63,007 nt of DNA from a bacterium (GTDB lineage: Bacteria > Fidelibacterota > Marinisomatia > Marinisomatales > UBA1611): NCBI GenBank assembly GCA_004321745.1, contig SGYO01000010.1, positions 1 to 63,007 on the forward strand, read 5' to 3'. Of this stretch, positions 16,490 through 25,509 are shown piece after piece. The translations under genes and the position numbers were made by a program. Position 1 is the first letter of the stretch. The number at the start of each line of letters is the position of its first letter. Under the pieces are notes generated by a model. The model saw nothing but the letters and a program-made list of their open reading frames with translations, searched no databases and was not told the origin of the DNA.

Positions 16490-17353
16490 TTGAAAGATAA
16501 ACAGTTCTGGGTAGGTTCAGCGATCATTGCAGTGCTGTTTTTGATTTATTGGGTCGCTGGTCACCCTTATTTTGTTACCGATCGAATAGTAATGTTTATT
16601 TCGATCATTTTTTTAAGTGCAACTTTGATCTTCTATACTAGAGCAGCTGAAAGAGGAGAAGAGTTTTTTCTAAGGCCTATACCTGCATTAAAGGCTGTTG
16701 AAGAGGCTGTGGGCCGATCAACTGAAATGGGAAGGCCTATTTTATATGTTCCAGGTATTCAAGATATGGACCAAGTTGAAACTGTAGCTGGAGTCGTTGT
16801 TCTTGGTCATGTTGCTAAAATGACAGCTCGCTATGAAACTAGCCTAAATGTACCTGTTTCAAGATCTATTGTAATGAAAGCAGCAAGAGAGTCTTGCAGA
16901 GACGCATATACTGTTGAGGGTAGGCCTGATATGTTCAATGAAGACATGGTGCATTATTTGACTGACGATCAGTTTGCTTATGCTGCCGGAGTAAATGGAA
17001 TAATGGTTCGTGAAAAACCCGCCGCATGTATGTATATGGGTAAGTTTTATGCTGAATCATTGATTTTAGCTGAGACCGGTAATTCCATTGGAGCAATACA
17101 AATAGCTGGTACTGCATCTCAAGCTCAAATACCTTTTTTTGTCACAGCATGCGATTACACTTTAATAGGAGAAGAATTTTTTGCTGCTAGTGCCTACCTA
17201 AGTCAAAAGCCAGAACTAATTGGTGGTGTGAAAGGCCAGGATATGATCAAATTGTTTGTTACAGCTGCAATAGTTTTATCAACTATTTTGATGATTCTAT
17301 TTGAAACAGCAGGTGTTGGTATTAATATTTCAGACTTTTTAACTATAAGGTAA
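16490..17353 (+). CDS. Membrane protein, DUF6754-like, GlmL cluster
   Basis: A 287-residue protein starting at TTG 16490. Two membrane segments lie at the N-terminus (residues ~7-24 and 31-50) and one near the C-terminus (~255-275, LFVTAAIVLSTILMILFET). Between them is a soluble domain with a well-ordered pattern (GRPILYVPGIQDMDQVETVAG, GNSIGAIQIAGTASQAQIPFF, ACDYTLIGEEFFAASAYLS). I recall similar sequences under DUF6754, a family without known function; I could not check this. The large central domain presumably faces the cytoplasm or periplasm and may interact with the ATPase. Confidence 0.7.
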   Translation: MKDKQFWVGSAIIAVLFLIYWVAGHPYFVTDRIVMFISIIFLSATLIFYTRAAERGEEFFLRPIPALKAVEEAVGRSTEMGRPILYVPGIQDMDQVETVAGVVVLGHVAKMTARYETSLNVPVSRSIVMKAARESCRDAYTVEGRPDMFNEDMVHYLTDDQFAYAAGVNGIMVREKPAACMYMGKFYAESLILAETGNSIGAIQIAGTASQAQIPFFVTACDYTLIGEEFFAASAYLSQKPELIGGVKGQDMIKLFVTAAIVLSTILMILFETAGVGINISDFLTIR

Positions 17354-17362
17354 TTAGGAAGT

Positions 17363-18187
17363 ATGTTCTGGAAAAGACAGGTTCCGATCTTTATTGTAGC
17401 GCTAATAGGATCAATCACTCTTTTTGGTTGGTTTATAGATCAGCCAAATGTGAAAGAATTCATTGGTGATGATGCCACGCAGTGGTTTGATGTCTTGGCT
17501 AGCTTTGCTATCATCTTAGGAGCATTAAACTTAATTAAAATGCAAATTCAAAAGGTTCTCTACCAGAAACCTGGTTGGCAGTACAGTGTGATAGCTGTTT
17601 TAGGCTTCATATTTGCTATCATTGCTGGTTTCTTTATTAAAGGGGTCGATGATTCGGTGGCTGAGTGGGGTGCCCATGTAACTTCCGATGGAACATTATT
17701 TAAATGGATGTTTGATTATGTTTTTTCCCCGATGTCTGCTACCATGTTTTCTTTATTAGCATTTTTTGTTGCATCAGCCTCATACAGGGCTTTTCGAATT
17801 AGAAATTTTGAAGCGACGCTGTTACTTGTTTCAGGTATAATAATTATGGTAGGGCGAGTTCCTATTGGGGGAGTAATATCATCATGGTTTATTATGTATC
17901 TCATTGTGCTTTTTCTAGGTATTTATGTGAATAGTATTAAAAAAGATAAGAAAGTAACATTCATTTTTGTAGCAGTGGGATTATCGCTTGTGACTATTTT
18001 CGGTACTATTATGGGATGGCCAATAGATCAACCTGGAATTTTCTATTTACCATCGATACAAGAATGGATCTATTATTATCCAAATGTAGCAGGAGCCAGA
18101 GCTATTATGATTGGTATTGGTTTGGGAATTTTTGCTACGTCTATACGTTACATTTTAGGCATTGAAAGGTCCTACATAGGTGAATAA
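17363..18187 (+). CDS. Polytopic membrane protein of the GlmL cluster
   Basis: A 274-residue protein with about eight membrane segments, short loops and a conserved-looking GWFIDQPNV / GWPIDQPGI pair (residues ~20 and ~215) after membrane helices, which suggests an internal duplication. It contains a charged loop with DDSVAEWGAH. No transporter family recognised. Starts 9 bases after the previous gene and overlaps the next by 8 bases. Confidence 0.75.
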   Translation: MFWKRQVPIFIVALIGSITLFGWFIDQPNVKEFIGDDATQWFDVLASFAIILGALNLIKMQIQKVLYQKPGWQYSVIAVLGFIFAIIAGFFIKGVDDSVAEWGAHVTSDGTLFKWMFDYVFSPMSATMFSLLAFFVASASYRAFRIRNFEATLLLVSGIIIMVGRVPIGGVISSWFIMYLIVLFLGIYVNSIKKDKKVTFIFVAVGLSLVTIFGTIMGWPIDQPGIFYLPSIQEWIYYYPNVAGARAIMIGIGLGIFATSIRYILGIERSYIGE

Positions 18188-19034
18188 TATTAAAGATATT
18201 GAAAATATTTTTCTAAAAATTGGGAAAATAGATCGGCGCTGGATTTTTATAATTATTGCTGTCGTTGTTATTATTCCATTATTAGTTCCTATAGGTCTGC
18301 CAATTAGAGCTACTGACACATCAAAAAGCGTATATGATGCTCTTGAAAACCTTCCGAAGGGTTCTAATGTATTATTATCTGTTGAATATAGTCCTAGCAC
18401 AAAGCCAGAAAACCACCCAATGACAATAAGTGTTCTTAGGCATTTATTTAGAAATGATCATAAGGTATATGTTACATGTCTTTGGCCTGACGGCCAGTTT
18501 ATGGCTCAAGATGCTCTCAGTCAAGTAGCCGAGGGTGAATTCAATAAGGTTTACGGCCAAGATTATGTTTTATTAGGTTATAGGCCGGGCGGTGAAGCTG
18601 TGGTTAAGGGCATTGTTAGCAATATTCGAAAGTTGTTTTCTGTAGATGCTAAACAAACAAAGGTAGACGAAATCCCTATGATGGATGGTATAAAGAATTT
18701 CAAAGACTTTGATTTTCTGTTTAGTGCCTCAGCAGGATATCCCGGAACGATAGAATGGGTTCAGTATGCATCTGATCCTACAGGAATACCAATGAGTTCA
18801 GGTGTTACATCTATTCAAGTAAATGAGGTAATGCCTTATGTTCAATCTGGTCAAATGGTAGGGGTATTAGCAGGTATGCCTGGTGCAGCTGAATATGAGT
18901 CTTTAATAGGCCAAAAAGGTTCTGCAACGAGCGGTATGGATGCACAATCTGTTGCTCATCTTGTGATTGTACTTTTTATAGTGTTAGGTAATATTTCTTA
19001 TTTTATTGATCGTAAAAGATCAAGGAAGTACTAG
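18180..19034 (+). CDS. Bitopic membrane protein of the GlmL cluster
   Basis: A 284-residue protein starting at GTG 18180. An N-terminal membrane helix (~20-42, WIFIIIAVVVIIPLLVPIGL) and a C-terminal one (~258-275) flank a soluble domain of ~200 residues with alpha/beta pattern (GSNVLLSVEYSPSTKPENHPM, KVYVTCLWPDGQF, FDFLFSASAGYPGTIEWV, VGVLAGMPGAAEYESLIG). The topology mirrors the 16490 protein. No family recognised. Overlaps the upstream gene by 8 bases. Confidence 0.72.
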   Translation: MNNIKDIENIFLKIGKIDRRWIFIIIAVVVIIPLLVPIGLPIRATDTSKSVYDALENLPKGSNVLLSVEYSPSTKPENHPMTISVLRHLFRNDHKVYVTCLWPDGQFMAQDALSQVAEGEFNKVYGQDYVLLGYRPGGEAVVKGIVSNIRKLFSVDAKQTKVDEIPMMDGIKNFKDFDFLFSASAGYPGTIEWVQYASDPTGIPMSSGVTSIQVNEVMPYVQSGQMVGVLAGMPGAAEYESLIGQKGSATSGMDAQSVAHLVIVLFIVLGNISYFIDRKRSRKY

Positions 19035-19043
19035 GGTGGCTTA

Positions 19044-19913
19044 ATGGAATTCTCATCAATATTAGGTGCCTGGGTAGCTTCATTTTTAACTATAGGAATA
19101 TTTTCATACCTTTATAAAGATAATCCATTTTACAAAATTGCTGAACATCTTTTTGTAGGAGTATCTGCTGGATATTTACTTTCTCTAGGGTTTTGGACTC
19201 AATTACAACCAAACTTATTTGGTCGTTTATTTCCTGCTAAACACTATGATCCAGATACATTAACATACTCCATATATAACATTTTAAGCTTTTTCTCTAC
19301 TTCTATTTTTCCTGAAGGAGGAATTGATAAGGGCCATGACCAGCACCTTATATACGTCATTCCATTAATTTTAGGGATTATGATGTTGATGAGTTTAATC
19401 CCCAGCTTTAGTTGGATGGCCAGGTGGGGGATAGCTTATGTAGTTGGTATGGCAGCAGGCTTAAAAGCGTATGGATACTTAAACTCCAACGTAATAGGAC
19501 AAATTAAAGGTACAGCTGTAAATATTTTTGATTTTAGTCTTCCAATTTTTAGCCTCTCATCACCATCTGTTTTTAATAACCTACTAATTTTTATAGGTAC
19601 CATTTGCGGTTTGCTTTATTTCTACTTTTCTAAAGAACATAAAGGAATGCTTGGGAAAGCATCTAAGATTGGAATTTATTTTTTAATGATTAGTTTTGGT
19701 GCATCTTTTGGTTTTGCTGTGATGGGCAGAATCTCTCTTCTTATTGGCAGATTTACTGATCTTATATTATTTTCAGGCAGCGACTACCATTATGCAACAT
19801 ATTGGGTTTTGGTTCTTATTGTAGGTATCCTTGGATATGCTGCATTCAAAGAACAAAAAAATGAGGGTTTCCCTGAACCCAATATATTAAGTTCTTCAAA
19901 TGAGGAGGAATAG
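19044..19913 (+). CDS. Polytopic membrane protein, last gene of the GlmL cluster
   Basis: A 289-residue protein with about seven membrane segments and an acidic tail (SSSNEEE). The first helix pair is followed by an ...AEHLFVGVSAGYLLSLGFW segment, and a middle part reads SFSWMARWGIAYVVGMAAGLK. No transporter signature recognised. It starts 9 bases after the preceding gene. A 49-base gap with a GGAG site then separates the cluster from the aminotransferase gene. Confidence 0.75.
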   Translation: MEFSSILGAWVASFLTIGIFSYLYKDNPFYKIAEHLFVGVSAGYLLSLGFWTQLQPNLFGRLFPAKHYDPDTLTYSIYNILSFFSTSIFPEGGIDKGHDQHLIYVIPLILGIMMLMSLIPSFSWMARWGIAYVVGMAAGLKAYGYLNSNVIGQIKGTAVNIFDFSLPIFSLSSPSVFNNLLIFIGTICGLLYFYFSKEHKGMLGKASKIGIYFLMISFGASFGFAVMGRISLLIGRFTDLILFSGSDYHYATYWVLVLIVGILGYAAFKEQKNEGFPEPNILSSSNEEE

Positions 19914-19962
19914 GATAGCCTATTAATTTTCATTTATTTTTTAATTTTTTGGAGTTTTTTAT

Positions 19963-21294
19963 ATGTCTAGCGTATCAATAAATGGATTTGGAGATGATCT
20001 CTGTATTAATGGTGTAAGAATAGGTGATCTTACGCCAGATGATCATGAAAAGATAGAAAAGGAAAAAGGTGGGCAGAATTATGCTCCTCTTGAAAATGTT
20101 GTAATATCAAAAGTTAAAGATTCCTCTACTTTAATAGCTCGTAAACCTCATCCTGAGGATGTTAGTAAATATATTGAGGAGGAGATTTTAGATGGCCTTT
20201 GCTGTTATTCGGCTGTCAACCAAGGACAGCTTAATCAAACGATAGTTAATGCGGTAATAAAACATCTACAGGATGAGAAGTTGCCAACAGTTCCGAGGTC
20301 TATACGTCATAAGTATATGAGTGCTTTTTTACTCGCTGCTACGTCAATTACCAGTATGGATAGAGTTATTCCTAAGGTTGCAGGTGTAGAGTCATGGGAA
20401 CTATCATTTAAGATTTGCAGAAGGTGGGGTTATGAGGTAAAAGGCATCCCTAAGAATAAGGCGATAGTAGTAGGTGCTACTGGTAATTTTCATGGTAGGT
20501 CATTAGCGGCAGTTTCTTTTTCTGATGATCCTGATTCGAAAGAAAATTTTGGCCCTTTTGTGCCTGGCATAGAATTAGTGCGTTATAATGATATAGATGC
20601 TCTCAAAGATTTATTTGAGAATAAAGGTGATTACATTGCTGCATATATGGTAGAGCCTATACAAGGTGAGGCAGGAGTTATTGTTCCTGAAGATGATTAC
20701 TTTATTAAAGTATCTGAACTGTGTAAAAAGCACAACATACTATTATCCATGGATGAGGTTCAAACAGGGTTTGGTAGAACTGGCAGAAATTTTGCTCATC
20801 AGTTATTTGGTGTAAAACCAGATATAATGGGATGTGGTAAAGCTGCTGGTGGCGGTATTCTTCCTGTTTCATTTGTCGCTGGCAGTGATGAAGTACTAAG
20901 CGTATTAACACCGGGCTCTGAAGGGTCAACATTTGGCGGTTATCCACTAGCTTCTGTTGTTGGTACTTATGCTATTAAAGTTATGGTGGATGCAAACTTA
21001 GCAGAAAATGCTGAAATAAGAGGAGCTCAATTAATGAATAATCTCAAAGACATTCAGAGTCATTATCCTGATAAAATTAAAGAGGTAAGGGGCAAGGGGT
21101 TATTAACAGCTTTTGAAATGTTTGATGAGAAGCATTTAGATGGTCATAAGGTGTCAGTAGGATTAATGGATAGAGGTGTATATGCAAAGGAGACACATCA
21201 TACTACTGTAAGGCTTGCTCCAGCATTAACCATAGAAAGTGAGCAAATAGAAACCTTATCGAATGCTGTAAAAGATGTTGTAGCGTCATTGTAA
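19963..21294 (+). CDS. Ornithine aminotransferase-like class III PLP enzyme
   Basis: A 443-residue PLP-dependent aminotransferase. Many segments match ornithine delta-aminotransferase: YSAVNQGQ, RRWGYEVKGIPKNKA, GNFHGRSLAAVS, GPFVPGIELVRYND, VEPIQGEAGVIVP, MDEVQTGFGRTGR. The PLP lysine is Lys293 (GCGKAAGGG). Such enzymes convert ornithine plus 2-oxoglutarate to glutamate semialdehyde and glutamate. Oddly, the segment usually written TGVEAGETACK is AGVESWELSFK here. The ~70-residue N-terminus is diverged. Followed 15 bases later by the ALDH gene, so a basic amino-acid catabolic operon is likely; substrate is not certain. Confidence 0.82.
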   Translation: MSSVSINGFGDDLCINGVRIGDLTPDDHEKIEKEKGGQNYAPLENVVISKVKDSSTLIARKPHPEDVSKYIEEEILDGLCCYSAVNQGQLNQTIVNAVIKHLQDEKLPTVPRSIRHKYMSAFLLAATSITSMDRVIPKVAGVESWELSFKICRRWGYEVKGIPKNKAIVVGATGNFHGRSLAAVSFSDDPDSKENFGPFVPGIELVRYNDIDALKDLFENKGDYIAAYMVEPIQGEAGVIVPEDDYFIKVSELCKKHNILLSMDEVQTGFGRTGRNFAHQLFGVKPDIMGCGKAAGGGILPVSFVAGSDEVLSVLTPGSEGSTFGGYPLASVVGTYAIKVMVDANLAENAEIRGAQLMNNLKDIQSHYPDKIKEVRGKGLLTAFEMFDEKHLDGHKVSVGLMDRGVYAKETHHTTVRLAPALTIESEQIETLSNAVKDVVASL

Positions 21295-21309
21295 AGAAGT
21301 AGAAAGAAA

Positions 21310-22836
21310 ATGGAAGATTTACTAAAAAAATTAAATATTGAACAAAAGAATTTTGGTGCTTGTACAGGGCCCGGAGAGTGGATTGAAAACAGTAATACCG
21401 AAGAGATTTATTCTGTTAATCCTACCAATGGTGAAACCATTGCCTCTGTGTATGAATCATCGATTAAAGATTACGAAACAGTCGTGCAGAAATCTAAAGA
21501 TGCTTATGAACAATGGAAAAAAGTTCCAGCTCCTATTCGAGGGCAACTAATTAGAGAAATGGCAAATGCATTGCGTGACTACAAGGATCCTTTAGGAAGT
21601 TTAGTTTCCCTCGAGATGGGTAAAATTAAACAAGAAGGTGATGGTGAGGTGCAAGAAATGATTGATATCGCTGATTTTGCAGTTGGGCAATCTCGCATGT
21701 TGTATGGTAATACGATGCACTCTGAAAGACCACAGCATAGGATGTATGAGCAATGGCACCCAATCGGACCAGTAGGTGTGATTAGCGCTTTTAATTTTCC
21801 AGTAGCAGTTTGGAGTTGGAATGCTTTTATTGCTGCAATTTGTGGCAACACTACTATTTGGAAGCCATCTTCCCAAACACCACTTTGTGGTATAGCAATT
21901 CAAAACATATGTAATGAGGTTCTTAAAGTAAACGATGCTCCAGATGTATTCAGTTTGGTCATCGGTGGTGGTTCTAAAGTAGGTGAAACAATGATTAAGG
22001 ATAAATCTGTTCCACTTATTTCTTTCACAGGTTCAACAAATATGGGCAGACATGTTAGTGAGGTTGTATCATCAAGGTTTGGGAAAACGATTCTTGAACT
22101 GGGAGGTAATAATTGTATTATTGTTGATGAATCTGCTGATTTAGATATGGCAGTTCCTGCCATAGTTTTTGGTGCTGTTGGTACTGCAGGCCAACGTTGT
22201 ACAAGTACCAGAAGAATTATCGTACATGAATCAATATATGATAACCTACTTAGTAGGATTATTTCTGCTTACAGTCAGGTAAAGATAGGCGATCCTTTGA
22301 AAGATGAAACTTTAATGGGTCCTCTAGTGAGTCAAAATGCAGTGGATGATTATTTTACTGCAATCGATAAAGCTAAATCAAATGGTGGAAAAATTCTTTA
22401 TGGAGGTAATAAAAAATCTGGGGAAGGTACATTTGTTGAACCAACAATAATTGAAGCAGAAAATGATTGGGATGTGGTTCAAGAAGAAACATTTGCTCCA
22501 ATTTTGTATGTTATGAAGTTTAAAAGTCTTGATGATGCTATTAAGATGCATAATGATGTTCCTCAAGGTTTATCATCAGCTATATTTACTTTAAATGTTA
22601 AAAATGCAGAAACGTTTCTATCATCAGTAGGGAGTGATTGCGGTATAGCAAACGTGAATATTGGCACATCGGGTGCAGAGATTGGCGGCGCTTTTGGAGG
22701 GGAAAAAGAGACAGGAGGCGGCAGAGAGTCAGGATCTGATTCTTGGAAACAATATATGCGCAGGCAAACAAATACGATAAATTGGGGTTCTGATCTTCCA
22801 CTGGCCCAAGGAATAAAATTTGATTTAGGAGATTAG
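21310..22836 (+). CDS. Aminoadipate-semialdehyde dehydrogenase (ALDH7 family)
   Basis: A 508-residue aldehyde dehydrogenase of the antiquitin/AmaB (ALDH7) type. Catalytic Cys297 lies in GTAGQRCTS and the general base Glu263 in LELGGN. The [13 protein letters not shown] segment and the C-terminal [17 protein letters not shown] motif with [10 protein letters not shown] are specific to ALDH7. These enzymes oxidise 2-aminoadipate 6-semialdehyde to 2-aminoadipate with NAD. The adjacent lysine 6-aminotransferase makes exactly this substrate, so lysine degradation is the likely role. Confidence 0.9.
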   Translation: MEDLLKKLNIEQKNFGACTGPGEWIENSNTEEIYSVNPTNGETIASVYESSIKDYETVVQKSKDAYEQWKKVPAPIRGQLIREMANALRDYKDPLGSLVSLEMGKIKQEGDGEVQEMIDIADFAVGQSRMLYGNTMHSERPQHRMYEQWHPIGPVGVISAFNFPVAVWSWNAFIAAICGNTTIWKPSSQTPLCGIAIQNICNEVLKVNDAPDVFSLVIGGGSKVGETMIKDKSVPLISFTGSTNMGRHVSEVVSSRFGKTILELGGNNCIIVDESADLDMAVPAIVFGAVGTAGQRCTSTRRIIVHESIYDNLLSRIISAYSQVKIGDPLKDETLMGPLVSQNAVDDYFTAIDKAKSNGGKILYGGNKKSGEGTFVEPTIIEAENDWDVVQEETFAPILYVMKFKSLDDAIKMHNDVPQGLSSAIFTLNVKNAETFLSSVGSDCGIANVNIGTSGAEIGGAFGGEKETGGGRESGSDSWKQYMRRQTNTINWGSDLPLAQGIKFDLGD

Positions 22837-22837
22837 C

Positions 22838-24181
22838 ATGAAGTATAATGATGTTCATAATGTTATTGGCAAACATATGTTAGCCGATGGTATGTCTCCT
22901 GTAATTGATCTAGAAAAAAGCCATGGAAGTTGGTTGGTAGATGGCTCTAATGGTGACGAATATCTGGATTTATTTTCTATGTTTGCATCTTTATCTGTTG
23001 GATATAATCACCCATATGTTCTTGAAAATAAAGATAGGTTGTTAGCTAGTGCGATCAATAAGCCAACTAATTCAGATATTTATTCTCTGGCGATGGCTGA
23101 GTTTGTCGAAACTATGGGTAGGGTAGCGCAACCTGATTACCTTCCATACTCTTTTTATGTTTCAGGTGGAGCACTAGCAGTAGAAAATGCATTAAAAGCA
23201 GCTTTTGACTGGAAAGTAAGAAAAAACATTCAGAAAGGTAGAGGAGAACTTGGTTCAAAGGTTTTGCATTTCGAAAAATGTTTTCATGGAAGGTCTGGTT
23301 ATACTCTTTCCTTAACCGACTCTCCGGATCCAAGGAAAGTAAAGTATTTTCCTAAATTTGATTGGCCTAGAGTATCTACGCCTAATATAAATTTTCCGCT
23401 CGATGCAAACAGTAATGAAGATGTGATTGGAAGAGAAAACATTTCTTTAAATCAAATAAAAGATGCAATTAAAAATAATCCTGATGATATTGCATGTATT
23501 ATTATTGAACCAATCCAAGGCGAAGGTGGGGACAATCATTTTAGACCTGAGTTTCTAATAGCTTTGAAAGATTTATGTTTAGAGAATGATATGTTGTTGG
23601 TTTTTGATGAAGTTCAAACAGGAGTCGGTATAACTGGAGAAATGTGGGCACATCAACATTTATGTAAAGTTTCTTGTGATTGTGGGTCGATAACTAGATG
23701 TCAGCCTATGGAGCCAGATATCATCAGTTTTGGTAAGAAAACCCAATGTTGTGGTATTTTTGCTGGAAAAAGATTAGACGAGGTTGAAAACAATGTATTC
23801 CATGAATCTAGTAGAATCAACTCTACTTGGGGTGGAAACCTGGTTGATATGGTTAGGTTTACTATATACCTTGAAATAATTGAAAAAGAAAATCTTGTCA
23901 GTAAAGCGAGGAATAATGGTTTGTATTTATTAGAGCAGCTAAATGGGCTTCAGGCTGAATTTGATTCTATATCAAATGCAAGAGGTAAAGGGCTTTTCTG
24001 TGCTTTTGATTTACCAAATACTGATTTGAGAGATTCTTTAGCCTCAAAGCTCATGGATAACAAAGTAATCGTCTTGGGTTCTGGAAAAAGATCAATTCGT
24101 TTTAGGCCACATCTCAATATTACAAAACAAGATATAGATAAAGGCATAAACGCAATTAAGAACTGTTTAAAAAGTTTGTAA
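22838..24181 (+). CDS. lat: L-lysine 6-aminotransferase with Cys-rich insert
   Basis: A 447-residue class III aminotransferase of the LAT type (lysine plus 2-oxoglutarate to allysine plus glutamate). LAT-specific blocks are present: FYVSGGALAVENALKAAFDWK, CFHGRSGYTLSLT, PIQGEGGDNHFRPEF, FDEVQTGVG, FGKKTQCCG with PLP Lys300, and SRINSTWGGNLVDMVR. Between the AHQHL helix and EPDIISFG there is an extra segment holding Cys276, Cys280, Cys282 and Cys288 (CKVSCDCGSITRC), which is absent from the LATs I know (Mycobacterium, Nocardia), where about eight residues connect these elements. It begins one base after the ALDH stop. Confidence 0.9.
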   Translation: MKYNDVHNVIGKHMLADGMSPVIDLEKSHGSWLVDGSNGDEYLDLFSMFASLSVGYNHPYVLENKDRLLASAINKPTNSDIYSLAMAEFVETMGRVAQPDYLPYSFYVSGGALAVENALKAAFDWKVRKNIQKGRGELGSKVLHFEKCFHGRSGYTLSLTDSPDPRKVKYFPKFDWPRVSTPNINFPLDANSNEDVIGRENISLNQIKDAIKNNPDDIACIIIEPIQGEGGDNHFRPEFLIALKDLCLENDMLLVFDEVQTGVGITGEMWAHQHLCKVSCDCGSITRCQPMEPDIISFGKKTQCCGIFAGKRLDEVENNVFHESSRINSTWGGNLVDMVRFTIYLEIIEKENLVSKARNNGLYLLEQLNGLQAEFDSISNARGKGLFCAFDLPNTDLRDSLASKLMDNKVIVLGSGKRSIRFRPHLNITKQDIDKGINAIKNCLKSL

Positions 24182-24182
24182 A

Positions 24183-24884
24183 TTGCAATATAATAACGTT
24201 GGAACTTTATATCTAGTTTCTACCCCAATTGGAAATTTAGAGGATATTACTTTTAGAGCGATAAATATTTTAAAAAGCGTTGATTTGATTGCTGCTGAAG
24301 ATACTCGAAGGTCAAAAATTCTCCTTTTTAAATATGATATTAAAACAAAAATGATTAGTTACTTTGAGCATAATAAGTTTCAACGCCTACAACAAATAGA
24401 GGAAATTTTAAAAAATAATAAAGATGTTGCAGTGATTACAGACGCAGGTACACCAGCAATTTCTGACCCTGCATATAAGCTGGTTAGAAAAGCAATAGAA
24501 ATAGGGTCAAAGGTAGAGGCTATACCTGGGGCCTCTGCGGTTTTAACCGCTTTAGTCAGTTCTGGGCTGCCAACCGATAGATTTTTATTTGAAGGTTTTC
24601 TCCCTCCAAAAAAAGGTAGAAAGAAAAGAATTGAAAATTTTAAAAACATTGAAGCTACAATAATTATATATGAAAATAACAATAGATTAAAAAGAACAGT
24701 TAATCAATTACTTGAAGTTCTAGGGGATAGGCCTGCCGTTCTTTGTAGGGAGCTAACAAAGGTATATGAAGAGATTGTCAGGGGAACATTATCAAGTTTA
24801 AAAGATTTATTAGAAAACAAAACATTTAAAGGTGAATGCGTTCTGCTTTTAAGCAAGGACGATCAAAATATATATTTTGATTAA
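24183..24884 (+). CDS. rsmI: 16S rRNA (cytidine(1402)-2'-O)-methyltransferase
   Basis: A 233-residue SAM-dependent tetrapyrrole-methylase fold enzyme, TTG start at 24183 directly after lat. Motifs: GTLYLVSTPIGNLEDIT (~7-23), AEDTRRS, VITDAGTPAISDP, IPGASA and FEGFLPPKKGRKKR. RsmI methylates C1402 of 16S rRNA together with RsmH. The family often has ~280 residues; this one lacks the C-terminal helical extension. Confidence 0.92.
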   Translation: MQYNNVGTLYLVSTPIGNLEDITFRAINILKSVDLIAAEDTRRSKILLFKYDIKTKMISYFEHNKFQRLQQIEEILKNNKDVAVITDAGTPAISDPAYKLVRKAIEIGSKVEAIPGASAVLTALVSSGLPTDRFLFEGFLPPKKGRKKRIENFKNIEATIIIYENNNRLKRTVNQLLEVLGDRPAVLCRELTKVYEEIVRGTLSSLKDLLENKTFKGECVLLLSKDDQNIYFD

Positions 24885-25509
24885 AAATTTTTTCATAACA
24901 TTTGAGGGTATTGATGGCTCTGGTAAATCAACACAGGCAAAATTATTAATAGATAAATTAGCTTCCATTAATTTAGAAACGTTATTTCTTCGCGAGCCTG
25001 GAGGAACATCTATATCTGAAGAAATACGATCTGTATTGCTAAACAATAGAAAAGACGAAATGTCTTCAAGGACTGAGGCTCTTTTGATGTGCGCAAGTAG
25101 GGCTCAATTAACAAAGGATATTATAATTCCTGAAATGAAAGGTGGTAAGTGGATAGTAGCTGATAGATATGCAGACTCAACTTTGGCTTATCAAGGTGGT
25201 GGAAGAGGAATAGACTTAGATTGGTTGATTAAGGTTAACCATTTTGCAACGTATGGAACACAACCAGATTTGACTTTTTATATTGATGTAGATCCTGAAA
25301 TTGGTGCGAAAAGGCGTTATACTATGGTTTCAGATCGCATAGAAAGTGCAGGCTTAGAGTTTCAAAAAGATATAAGAGCTAAATATTTAGAAATAGTTGA
25401 TAAATTTAGTGAAAGGTGTGTTACAGTGGATGGAAATTTGAGTATTGATGAAATTAGTCAAATAATTTGGAGAATAACGAGAGATAGGACTTCAATTGAA
25501 AAAACGTAA
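24877..25509 (+). CDS. tmk: Thymidylate kinase
   Basis: A 210-residue dTMP kinase. P-loop GIDGSGKS at 11-18, the LREPGGT loop with the Arg that contacts the substrate, and DRYADSTLAYQG (the DRY motif and lid-proximal part) are all intact. It starts at TTG 24877 within the last codons of rsmI and overlaps the next gene by 14 bases. Makes dTDP for DNA synthesis. Confidence 0.94.
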   Translation: MIKNFFITFEGIDGSGKSTQAKLLIDKLASINLETLFLREPGGTSISEEIRSVLLNNRKDEMSSRTEALLMCASRAQLTKDIIIPEMKGGKWIVADRYADSTLAYQGGGRGIDLDWLIKVNHFATYGTQPDLTFYIDVDPEIGAKRRYTMVSDRIESAGLEFQKDIRAKYLEIVDKFSERCVTVDGNLSIDEISQIIWRITRDRTSIEKT

